In this document: piece by piece, positions 10,601 through 16,662 of the stretch | Numbering within the stretch: the first letter of the stretch is position 1 | How the letters are laid out: each line of letters begins with the position of its first letter | Source of the DNA: an uncultured Clostridia bacterium | GTDB taxonomy: Bacteria > Bacillota > Clostridia > Christensenellales > Borkfalkiaceae | Length of the DNA: 63,443 bases | Direction of reading: 5' to 3' | Assembly: GCA_947588985.1 (NCBI GenBank) | Contig: CANQBG010000005.1 | Coordinates: forward strand, 1-63,443 | Notes under the pieces: generated by a model | Told to the model about the DNA's origin: nothing | Database searches by the model: none | The model's input: only the letters and a program-made list of their open reading frames with translations | Made by a program: the position numbers and the translations under genes

Positions 10601-11284
10601 GCTTTTGAATACGCCACGGGCATCAAGAATGTCACCTTTGCAGACAGCGTCGTCTCGACGGGGATGTACTTGTTCAAGGCGAGCAGTGTGGAAAACGTCG
10701 TATTCCCCGGCACGGCGACGGCGATCGGGAACTACATGTTCGATGGTTGCGAATCGCTCAACAGCGTTGTGATCCAAGATACGGCCGAGGGCGTCGAGCG
10801 CGAAGTGAAGCTGAGCGGAACTTTCCGCAATAGCTCGCTCAAGACCGCCGTCATCGGAGAGGGTGTGGTCGAAGTCGGTAGCGGCACCTTCCTCGAATGC
10901 ACAAATCTTACGAGCGTGAAGCTCCCCGTGAGCCTCAAGAACATCGGCAATCAGGCCTTCCAGAACTGCACGAACGTGAAGGAACTCGTGATCTACGATA
11001 GCATCGAGAGCATCGGTTGCGGATCGAGCATCACGACCCCGGGCGCGTTCAGCGGCTGGACGAAGGAGCAGACCATCTACTTCACCGCCTCCCGCTCGTA
11101 CATCAGCGCATTGGTTGGTTGGGATTGGTACGACAACGCGGCCTACAGGTTGGAGACGAACGTCGTATTCAACTACGTCCCGTCCGCGACCTCGCCCGAA
11201 ACGCCCGAGACGCCCGAAACGCCCGCGCCGGATGCGTCGGATAAATCGGATGCGTCGGATACGTCGGATACGCCGGCTGCGTAA
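1610..11284 (+). CDS. Giant BspA-like LRR surface lipoprotein with InlB-type repeats (3,224 aa)
   Basis: The N-terminus is a lipoprotein signal: positively charged start, hydrophobic core, and lipobox ALAAC with the lipidated cysteine at residue 27. Residues of about 100-265 hold two InlB B-type (Listeria-Bacteroides) repeats, recognisable by the FVGWYTD and FVGWW motifs. About 270-665 looks like a series of Fn3/Ig-like beta domains, followed by two more InlB-type repeats (about 667-820, FSGWYTE and FRGWYDS). From about 840 to 3160 there are many LRR_5 repeats of the form AFxGCTxLxSITFP. The tail is rich in Pro/Glu/Thr then Asp/Ser, with no sortase motif or dockerin, so anchoring is by the lipid. 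Unlike the first LRR gene, repeats are diverged at the DNA level. It is probably a cell-surface adhesin or scaffold. No clear terminator separates it from the MoxR/VWA genes downstream. Confidence 0.9.
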   Translation: MAKSAKRLFIVLFSAVLMLVGFALAACGGDEQEEPKPSAEQGEYYYDAGSGEYSLELSLGNLFTMNMGQGDVTGKYTLDGELLTLLAEGGETYSATYHSDIVTLTVGDESYRFLRKIEFTVTFDTAGGSTVPAAKVINGKTVEKPTDPQNGERVFVGWYTDNQTFKNEFSFTQPITADLTLYARFVDRLDPEFPVELNVNYPEGENLPTQTTVGHKLFGLPTPARDGFTFVGWWMSDYDSAEKLTAQYEEQLIEEPKTLFAVWQSDAPAVSVSESGVVWQGRAGNNSYTVTITGPDGQALVENRTVAVANFPYDFTSAAEGDYIVSVTMNGQTTTAYYQNRGLARVSSFKVEGSTLLFNAVSHATNYLLTVDCGSPDHDHGTIDLGTETKFDFSECDMKENGIAFTVKATAEHYIESSAEFVFKRTLDAVTGLTVDGNTDVVSWNEVEHALSYFVTVLVDGESAYSGNIGGEHTFDLQYYQKGEITFSVTPVAFGWTSPGAVTQTYAKTRLATPSNLRLIASSVEWDAVDGAQGYSVTLDGQTYSASDNSFELTEDRYDDSKPTHALTVRALGATEAENSFESPSFPIRSGEMGEFTYSAGKVTWDAVFGVKSYLVKLNEGEPQQVTGATEFAVTFTQKGENTIYVCVFDPSVTAPAPEWKSVTVTVYEIDFDAQNGVEIPPVYRAKGDPLDLPDTTRTGYKFSGWYTEVGENGRPFEGNFNDEYDRTAYARWTANEYTVTFDVGQYGEGTLEAKTVTFGSPFELPVPETSEVTYAFRGWYDSTGIAYTNHLGKSVGDFLNAGDIKLTASWVPIFEFEKDANGAWSVSKGQGIGYVTEITIPVMYRNGLVKQVLDFSNCSLIKTVNIPDTIDNIVFGSTDAAFIGCDALENINIYSTEMTAEPKYYSVDGVLFYYNAAADGGRMELKCYPSGRQALEYTIPGVIEAKGGEEYYYVSTIPQGAFRADDYSDCPLKTLNIPSTVSLIEELAFFKFYNLSTVNFLPVAANEKEASGLVIRQNAFGDPGTSLSVSKITFIHFPKRLSENPRDALSGLSYLGYLEVEEGGTFSAIDGLLVQNSQYGKELVFYPVNRSADENGDIIKDPEALGKTTTNRVKEFTIPEDIYAIGDNAVKNNGTIKKVTIPGTVVHIGVSAFQGLTSLENIEFLGEKDDNDLVIEESAFLGEHWQANSSTPTFSNKVSTLTLPANLTKLGQYAFGALGGYGVNSANALHEVTVNVAREKVDFAADAFSGTRPGNGWSVSYVTTLNLGAEVPCFELLNVFGPNIKTINVDPANPNYWEDEYGVLYEGDKQSLIFYPFDKEGPYVIPETVTKIQKGMFQDRIGLTEITIHAGVIEIAESAFEGCTALTTVKFDLGEGEPLTIGLKAFNGCKLLQSVTLPDRLTFIGTAAFGDCDSLISITIPKNVNSLQMDSTYGNLTVFDQCDNLKEINVAPENIYYRFVDGVLYSLREVKLTADATDTTYVPDTAIYVPSGAEGEIKVSGYIHSVGPLAFSRQSQTDSKDLKFTKVTFADAIETFDPVTGESQGTEINFDTYGSSSSKTPFSYLSALTEIHFPKGMRTMPAYLVNGCTKMDKLNVPCTVTSIAPTSFYSCYNLTQLIFDEGGEEGLRIEDAVETPGHDGPTTYISLFGQLKNLTTINFPARLSYLGSYAFYYVGGEHGSTQTSYVQNITFAEKQTQTLTIAKNAFANTKSLVSIKLPQEGLEEIPERAFYYSNLATIDLPDCVKVIGKQAFYYSKLAEITFKQGITEIGESAFASTKLTSLVLPEGLQTIGNSAFNTGTLEGELIIPASVTTIGNSAFQAAKFTQVSTLENNLLASIGSSAFSSNTALTKFVFGKTNTPLTFGANVFAGCSALTSFEFPANVKEIGSSIFANLTNLSAITFAAGTSQLEKVGDTAFSKTSISTISFPESSATGGISLGANLFKSCTLFTSMNLSASIASIDGVLGGCASIKTITIDPNNKYLEADPTLPIIYAKTDDGQRGAIKMVYGELSGENSTFKIAGGSEIGAGAFANQTELEVVYIPASVRIIGNYAFQNCVNLKQVILADDSLLESIGTGAFQNCWKLESINLEKATHLREFGDGNYGSSVSASYNGVFMYAGIQSEQPLKITFPASVTKVGKYMFTNSGAVEIDMSAATQLKEIPAGSYSTSSGGAYYGFFSGSKKLTSVKLPASITFIGASAFGDCTALGSLDFSNLTSLKYLGTTVDKAPSSSSYNMYVFARCTSLTSITFPDTVESVGGRMFVGCENLATIKGLENAQFPAGYAYTGSGLTNATVGSKPCKYMFSDCLKLTSVTFTDPTVSTLVEYMFQNCTALQKVDLSSLTSLTALPNYMFQNCSALEEVTLPAGTALKHLGTYTFQNCVALKKINSTEEGTVDLSGLTGLDRISTSATASVGSSTNAYTFDGCESIQKVVFPEKFTLIGGYAFRNCTNLTTIDFSKITIIGQYAFAGSGLTAVTISASVTNIYAGAFTDCLSLKDVTFAEGTGTVTLAAGTSTKPGVFGGSAVENVTFSGRLTNLNTSTFMNCPSLQKIVLPETITSLGGYQFSGCTALQSVDLSALTIKAFPSNLFDGCINLNEVKLGSALNYLGTYTFRNCSALETIDISMTKVDRFSTSATAAVSTTTSVYLFAGCTSLREVKTNPGQIKQIGAYTFQDCESLTSFDLTGVERLSAYAFYNAGLTGTVTLPSTLSYFYMSGAISPFRGCGKVVAYAIDGGTSLSVHTASSTVQQLMVEEGALILVDANEVPTLVATPGGATFENDTADLSEQEGLKLSAYAFENVTNIKKVILPDDLTELPTYLFSNSSVEEVVLPKNLTAIPNYAFANSALKTIVIPASVTSIGENAFAGTKQLTSVTFLDPEEGTEPQALTFAAGGTGVNAEKGVFYASGIATIVLPDRLTDVPTGTFMNTPNLKSVTFPSGMTKINNYMFCRSGIDSLQLNDNITEIGNDVYAYTVNLPAELKPEDFKNVTTIGSYAFEYATGIKNVTFADSVVSTGMYLFKASSVENVVFPGTATAIGNYMFDGCESLNSVVIQDTAEGVEREVKLSGTFRNSSLKTAVIGEGVVEVGSGTFLECTNLTSVKLPVSLKNIGNQAFQNCTNVKELVIYDSIESIGCGSSITTPGAFSGWTKEQTIYFTASRSYISALVGWDWYDNAAYRLETNVVFNYVPSATSPETPETPETPAPDASDKSDASDTSDTPAA

Positions 11285-11319
11285 GAAATCCGCGGAAAAC
11301 AGCACAATTTACGGAAAAA

Positions 11320-11353
11320 CCTCCGTCCGTCTCCTCCGGGAGACGGCCGGAGG
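11320..11353 (+). other. Strong intercistronic hairpin without T-tract
   Basis: CCTCCG plus CCGTCTCC (11320-11334) can pair with GGAGACGG plus CGGAGG (11339-11353), with one mismatch and a tiny loop. There is no run of T's after it, so it is more likely an mRNA-stability or processing element between the giant LRR gene and the next gene than a terminator. Confidence 0.4.
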
Positions 11354-11419
11354 CATCCGTGCTTAAAAGGGAATCTCCCAATTTGGCAAAAAATCATCAA
11401 ATCTTTTCAGGAGGTCATT

Positions 11420-12598
11420 ATGTCTGAAAACATATTCGGAAAGTATCGCGCAAGGCTTGTGCGGGAAGGGCTCTTAAAGGCCTTTCTCCTGAGCGGCAGC
11501 ATCGGGCTCGGCGTCCTCTCGCTCACCGTGCTCCTCTCGTGGTTTTTCGGGTTCAAGGCGGGGCTTTGGCTGGGGCTCGGGCTGTTTGCGGCATGCGTCG
11601 GCGCGATCACGCCGCTCATCTATATCAAGCGCTACCGTCCCACCGAATTGGCCATCGCAAGGCGGGTAGACGCGCTCGGCCTCGAAGAGCGCATGCTGAC
11701 GATGGTGGAGTATGATGGCGAGTCCTCGTACATGGCCGAATGCCAGCGGCAAGACGCCATGAAGGCGCTCGGATCGGTCAACGCCATGCTCGTCACGGTG
11801 GCGGTCTCGGCCGCGCTCATCGCCGTATTCTGCGTGGGATTGGCGCTCGGGGCGTCCTCCGTCACCGTCGGCGCGCTGTATGCGGCGGACGTCATCCCGG
11901 ACGGCATCTCGCTCGTCCGCAAGGAGCCGCTCCCCGGCACCTTCACGCTCACCTATTCCGTCTCCAACAACGGCGGCGGCACCATCGTCATGTACACGGA
12001 CGATTGGGAAAACGAGCAGTCCGTCTCCGAGGAGATCATCGTCACGGAAGGGGAGGACGCTCCCGCCGTGCTCGCCGTCTCGGATGAGACGCACATCTTC
12101 ATCGGCTGGTCGGATGGTTCCACCGAAGTCTATCGGCAAGATCGCAACGTCCGCAGCGACCTCAAAGTGGAGGCCATCTTCCTCAAGATCTCCGAGAGCG
12201 TGGAAGCGCCCGAAGAGGACCGCATGACCCCGCCCAACATCTACCGCGAGCCGAGCGATCGCGACAACGAAAACAACAACGAGTTCGACCCCGACGCCCC
12301 GCCGTGGCAGACCCCTCCCTCGGAGTCCACTTCGGACGGGCAGGAGGATGACGGCATGGACGGCGATTGGAAGCCCGGCGCACAGACGCAGGGCGCCGAG
12401 AGCAACCAGATCATCGACGGCCAGACCTTCTACGGCGATACCTATGAGGATTCGCACAACAGCGCGATGGACCGCCTCGGCTCCGACGACACGTTGAGCG
12501 AAGAGCGGAAGGATTCCGTCTCCAAGTATTACGACGCCATCGAGCAGGATTCCTCGCAAGACGAGGACGGCGAGGACGGCGAGGACGACGGCGACTGA
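11420..12598 (+). CDS. Membrane protein with divergent InlB-like domain, first gene of the MoxR/VWA cluster
   Basis: This 392-residue protein has two closely spaced hydrophobic segments at about residues 15-60 and a third at about 118-145. Between them lies a cytoplasmic segment (RPTELAIARRVDALGLEERM) that resembles the N-terminal part of DUF4175-type proteins found beside MoxR genes; this is a weak resemblance. After the third segment comes a beta domain with the FIGWSDGSTEVYR motif of divergent InlB B-repeats, then a long acidic, Asn/Pro/Glu/Asp-rich tail. It starts at an ATG with AGGAGG six bases upstream (11409-11414). It lies 34 bases before the MoxR gene and is co-directional. It probably presents its repeat domain outside the cell and belongs to the same machine as its neighbours. 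Function unknown. Confidence 0.75.
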   Translation: MSENIFGKYRARLVREGLLKAFLLSGSIGLGVLSLTVLLSWFFGFKAGLWLGLGLFAACVGAITPLIYIKRYRPTELAIARRVDALGLEERMLTMVEYDGESSYMAECQRQDAMKALGSVNAMLVTVAVSAALIAVFCVGLALGASSVTVGALYAADVIPDGISLVRKEPLPGTFTLTYSVSNNGGGTIVMYTDDWENEQSVSEEIIVTEGEDAPAVLAVSDETHIFIGWSDGSTEVYRQDRNVRSDLKVEAIFLKISESVEAPEEDRMTPPNIYREPSDRDNENNNEFDPDAPPWQTPPSESTSDGQEDDGMDGDWKPGAQTQGAESNQIIDGQTFYGDTYEDSHNSAMDRLGSDDTLSEERKDSVSKYYDAIEQDSSQDEDGEDGEDDGD

Positions 12599-12632
12599 TC
12601 GGATCAAACGAAAAAAATAAAGAGAGAAAATC

Positions 12633-13760
12633 ATGGTAACGGAACAGGACATCAAACAATTCAGCGAACAATGCAGCAACATTTTCGAACAGCTCTCTCG
12701 CGACATCATCGGGCAAAAGCCGGTGGTGGAGGGGACGGTGATCGCCATGATCGCGGGCGGCAACGTGCTCCTTGAAGGCGTGCCGGGCGTCGGCAAGACG
12801 AGGCTCGTGCGCAGTCTCGGAAGGGTCTTTGACCTTCCCTTCTCGCGCATTCAGTTCACGCCCGACCTCATGCCGGCGGACGTCACGGGTACCAACATCA
12901 TCGTCAAAGACGACAACGGCAACTCGACGTTCTCTTTCCAGCCCGGGCCCATCTTCAGCAACATCATTCTCGCGGACGAGATCAACCGTGCCACGCCCAA
13001 GACGCAGTCGGCGCTGCTTGAGGCCATGCAGGAGCACACCGTCACGGTGATGGGGGTCTCGCGGAAGCTCAACGAGCCCTTCTTCGTGCTCGCCACGCAG
13101 AACCCCATCGAGCAAGACGGGACGTATCCGCTCCCCGAGGCGCAGATGGACCGTTTCATGTTCAAACTGCTCGTGCCCAATCCCGGTCTCGAGGAGCTCA
13201 TGAGCATCGTCAGCATGACGCAAAAGACGATGGCGGAAGTGGCGGAGCGTGCATGCACGGGCGAACAGCTGCTCAAGATGCGCGAGACGGCCAACCAGAT
13301 CCCCGTGGCCTCCGACGTGTTGCGCTATGCGATGACGCTCTGCTCCGCCACCCATCCCGACAGCGAATGCGCGAGCGAGACGGCGAAGAAATATGTCCGC
13401 CTCGGCGCTTCCCCCCGCGCGGGGCAGGCGCTCATCTCGGCGGCGAAGGTCATGGCGCTCATCAAGGGGCGGTTCAATGTCGCCTATTCCGATATCAACG
13501 AGCTCGCCTATCCCGTGCTCCGTCACCGCATCAAGCTCAACTTCGAGGCGGTTGCGGAGCGTGTCTCCGCCGATACCATCATCGCGATGATCATCGACGA
13601 GCTCGGCAAAAAGAACAAGCCCTCCGCGGCCTCTGCCCCCGCGCAGCCGCAAAAGGCGCCGCAGGCCTCGGCGGACGAGCCGCTCGCACAGCCCGTTTCC
13701 GAAACCGAAACGGAAGAAAATAACAAGAAAAAGCGTGGTCTATTCGGTAGAAAATCATGA
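12633..13760 (+). CDS. MoxR-family AAA+ ATPase
   Basis: The 375-residue protein has the canonical MoxR layout: Walker A GVPGVGKT at residues 49-56, Walker B IILADEINRA at 111-120, sensor 1 ATQNP at 154-158 and a C-terminal lid. A further roughly 55 residues rich in Ala/Pro/Glu end in a basic patch (KKKRGLFGRKS), an extension not usual in the family. MoxR ATPases act as chaperones that use ATP to load cofactors or assemble complexes with VWA-domain partners, which follow immediately here. The stop overlaps the next start as ATGA (13757-13760), so the DUF58 gene is translationally coupled. The ribosome site is weak (GAGAG). Confidence 0.93.
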   Translation: MVTEQDIKQFSEQCSNIFEQLSRDIIGQKPVVEGTVIAMIAGGNVLLEGVPGVGKTRLVRSLGRVFDLPFSRIQFTPDLMPADVTGTNIIVKDDNGNSTFSFQPGPIFSNIILADEINRATPKTQSALLEAMQEHTVTVMGVSRKLNEPFFVLATQNPIEQDGTYPLPEAQMDRFMFKLLVPNPGLEELMSIVSMTQKTMAEVAERACTGEQLLKMRETANQIPVASDVLRYAMTLCSATHPDSECASETAKKYVRLGASPRAGQALISAAKVMALIKGRFNVAYSDINELAYPVLRHRIKLNFEAVAERVSADTIIAMIIDELGKKNKPSAASAPAQPQKAPQASADEPLAQPVSETETEENNKKKRGLFGRKS

Positions 13761-14656
13761 AGATCTCCTACTTGAACGATGCGTTTTTCAGTCGTCTTGA
13801 GACGCTTGCCCTCAATTTGCAGGCCAATCTCGCCGGATTTTTCGGCGGCAAGCATCTCGTAAAGACGTACGGCCAGACCGTGGAATTTGCGGATTACCGC
13901 GAATACATGCTGGGAGACGACATCCGGAGGATCGACTGGAACCTCTTCAGCCGATTCGAAAAATACTTCTTAAAACTCTTCACGGACGAGCGGCAGATGC
14001 ACGTGCAGATCTTTCTCGATTGCTCCGCTTCGATGGGGCAGGAGTCTCCGCAAAAGGCGGCGTATGCCGTCGGTTTTGCTGCGGCGCTCGGCTTTCTCGC
14101 CGTCCATAATATGGATAAGGTCTCCTTCAAATTGATGAAGGGGAACCGTTGCGAGGACCCGTTTGGCACCATCGTGGGCAAGACGACCTTTTTCCGCGCG
14201 GTGGGGCAGCTCGAAAACCTCGAATTTACAGACGACGTCGATCTCGGCGCCGCCGTCACGAATACGCCGGATACGGGGTCCAACGACGGGCTCTCCGTCA
14301 TCATCTCCGACTTCATGACGGAGAGCGATTGGAGAAAGGCGGTGGACTTTTTGCGCTACAAAAAACGGCAAGTCCTCCTCATTCAGGTGCTCACGCCCGA
14401 CGAGGTGGATCCCGCTGTGGAGGGGAGGGTACACCTTCTCGACGCCGAGTCGCTCGGCATGGAGGACCCGCGCAACATGAAGCTGAGGGTCACGCGCGGC
14501 ATGCAGCTCGCCTATCAGGAGGCGCTCGCGGATTTCCGTGAGGGCTTGAAGAGCTTTTGCAATTCCCGGGAGGCGGGATTCCTCTCCGTCGTGTGCGACC
14601 GTTCCATCGAAAGGACGCTGTTCGGAGAACTGCTCAAGGTAGGTATCGCGTCATGA
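13757..14656 (+). CDS. DUF58 domain (VWA-like) protein, MoxR partner
   Basis: The 299-residue protein has the hallmark DUF58 stretch around residues 45-65 (YREYMLGDDIRRIDWN), followed by a VWA-like fold whose metal site begins at FLDCSASM (residues about 90-97). No transmembrane segment or signal peptide is visible, so it should be cytoplasmic or membrane-peripheral. DUF58 proteins are almost always encoded next to MoxR and VWA genes, as here. Both ends overlap the neighbours by four bases (ATGA), showing tight coupling in the operon. The substrate of the module is unknown. Confidence 0.9.
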   Translation: MKISYLNDAFFSRLETLALNLQANLAGFFGGKHLVKTYGQTVEFADYREYMLGDDIRRIDWNLFSRFEKYFLKLFTDERQMHVQIFLDCSASMGQESPQKAAYAVGFAAALGFLAVHNMDKVSFKLMKGNRCEDPFGTIVGKTTFFRAVGQLENLEFTDDVDLGAAVTNTPDTGSNDGLSVIISDFMTESDWRKAVDFLRYKKRQVLLIQVLTPDEVDPAVEGRVHLLDAESLGMEDPRNMKLRVTRGMQLAYQEALADFREGLKSFCNSREAGFLSVVCDRSIERTLFGELLKVGIAS

Positions 14657-16650
14657 AATTCGACTTATTGCTCCCCTTGGGGCTCCTCGCGCTCTTGACC
14701 ATCCCCGTCTTGATCATTATCTATCTCATCAAGCCCAACTATCAGGTCAAGCGCGTCTCGAGTACATATATCTGGAAACTCAGCCTGAAATACCGCAAGC
14801 GGCGCATTCCGATCAATAAACTTCGGAATATCCTGCTCTTCCTCTGCCAACTGCTCATCCTCACGGCCATCGCGCTCGTCATTTCCCGGCCCGCCATCTT
14901 CTATAATTTCAATACCGACCGCTCCGACGTCATCGCCATCATCGATTCCTCCGCGAGCATGTACGCGGGTTCCAACGGCAACACCCGTTTCCGCCGCGCG
15001 GTGGGGGACGTCGTCGCGCTCTCCGATAGCGTCATGGCGGAGGGCGGGGCCATGTCCGTCATTTTGGCCGATTCCGACCCCGAATATTTGGCGACGCGCA
15101 TCGACATCCGCAACCGCTCCATCCTCATGGATACGCTCCAAAGTTATCTCGACAACGAGACGGCTTGTTCCTACGGCACGTCGGATATCCCGGGCGCGAT
15201 TAAGCTCTGCGAGCAGATCCTCTCCGATAACCCCGCGGCCAAGATCTATCTCTACACCGACAACACCTATCTCTATGTCCCTCCGACGGTGCAAGTCATG
15301 CCCGTTGCGGGCGAGGCGGAGTGGAACGCCGCCATTCTCAATGCGGGCGTCGCGCTCGAGGACGGATTCTACACGATCACGGTGGAAGTCGCCTGCTACG
15401 GGCAGGACGGCATCGCGTGGCCGCTCGAAGTCAACGTACAAGTGGAGGGGGCCAACTCCAATCTCTCCACGGCAGGGCAGACGATGACGGTGAAAAAGAC
15501 GGTGGACTGCACAGACGGCAAGAAGCAGACCATCATCTTCCGCAAGGGCGGCGGGGAGGACATGGAGGGCTTCGTCTATCAGGACCTCGCCGCGTCCGAC
15601 TGCGTGTTTACCTCCTATCAGTCGATCAGCGTCACCATCAACGAGCAGGATAGCTTCCTCGACGATAATTCCTATCAGATCTACGGCGGACGCAAGGAGA
15701 TCGTCAAGGTGCTCTATTCGAGTACCACCCCCAATCCCTTCTTTACGGCCGCGCTCGACGTGCTCGGTGGCGACTTTTCCGAAGTATGGGATGTGCGCAT
15801 CACCGAAGTCAAGCGGGGCGGGAGCCTGAAGGAGCCCTTCGAAGTCAGCGGCTACGATTTTTACATCTATGAACACGAGGTGCCCGAACAGTTGCCGACG
15901 GACGGCGTCATTTTCCTCGTCGATCCCGATAAGGATTCCGTGGGCGCGGGCTATTCCATCGTGGGACGGCCGCCCAAAAACGCGACTTCGCTCTACCTCT
16001 CCGCGGAGGAGGAACATCCCATCACCAAAAATGTCAACACGGAGAGCATCACGGTGACGAAGTTCAGCATCCTCACCTACGATGCCTCCTACCGCCTGTT
16101 GATGTCCTGCGATACCAATCCCATGTTGCTTGTCCGCGATGAGGATACGGCGAAGATCGTCGTGATGCCGTTCAGCCTGCACTATTCCAACCTCGGGGTG
16201 CTCCCGGAATGGTATCTCATGCTCTACAACATCTTCAACTTCTTCATCCCCGGCACGGTGTATGGCAACTCCTTCGAGGTGGGGGAGCAGGTGCTCGCCA
16301 CCCCCCGCGGCCCCGAACTGAAAGTGTTCGACGCCAACCGCGAGGAGCTCGGCGTGTATCAACGCGGGGAGGACGCGCTTTCCTTCGTCGTCCCGCTCAC
16401 CTTCACGGCGCCGGGCGTGTACACGTTGCAGCAGTCGTCCTATTTCGATAACAACGTTTCGGTGACGCAGATCTTCGTCAAGACGCCCGCCGAGGAGAGC
16501 AACATCTGGCGGGTGGAAGATAGTCTTGCGGAGCCCGTCATCGAACAGAAACCGGACAACACCGTGCGCGAGCTGCTGCTCTGGATCGCGGTGGCCCTCG
16601 TTGCGCTACTCTTCCTCGAATGGCTGTTGCAGTCGCGCGACAATAAATAA
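14653..16650 (+). CDS. BatA-like membrane protein with VWA domain
   Basis: I place the start at the ATG at 14653, which overlaps the DUF58 stop (ATGA) and gives the typical N-terminus MKFDLLLPLGLLALLTIPVL; a longer in-frame reading back to 14557 would lie inside the upstream gene. The 665-residue protein has two N-terminal membrane helices (about 5-25 and 55-78), a VWA domain beginning with the MIDAS motif DSSASM (about residues 97-102), a long extracellular region, and a C-terminal helix (about 634-655). This is the BatA-type layout of aerotolerance-like operons. VWA domains bind divalent metal and mediate protein contacts outside or at the membrane. The next gene follows after 12 bases. Confidence 0.88.
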   Translation: MKFDLLLPLGLLALLTIPVLIIIYLIKPNYQVKRVSSTYIWKLSLKYRKRRIPINKLRNILLFLCQLLILTAIALVISRPAIFYNFNTDRSDVIAIIDSSASMYAGSNGNTRFRRAVGDVVALSDSVMAEGGAMSVILADSDPEYLATRIDIRNRSILMDTLQSYLDNETACSYGTSDIPGAIKLCEQILSDNPAAKIYLYTDNTYLYVPPTVQVMPVAGEAEWNAAILNAGVALEDGFYTITVEVACYGQDGIAWPLEVNVQVEGANSNLSTAGQTMTVKKTVDCTDGKKQTIIFRKGGGEDMEGFVYQDLAASDCVFTSYQSISVTINEQDSFLDDNSYQIYGGRKEIVKVLYSSTTPNPFFTAALDVLGGDFSEVWDVRITEVKRGGSLKEPFEVSGYDFYIYEHEVPEQLPTDGVIFLVDPDKDSVGAGYSIVGRPPKNATSLYLSAEEEHPITKNVNTESITVTKFSILTYDASYRLLMSCDTNPMLLVRDEDTAKIVVMPFSLHYSNLGVLPEWYLMLYNIFNFFIPGTVYGNSFEVGEQVLATPRGPELKVFDANREELGVYQRGEDALSFVVPLTFTAPGVYTLQQSSYFDNNVSVTQIFVKTPAEESNIWRVEDSLAEPVIEQKPDNTVRELLLWIAVALVALLFLEWLLQSRDNK

Positions 16651-16662
16651 AGGAGGACGCAT

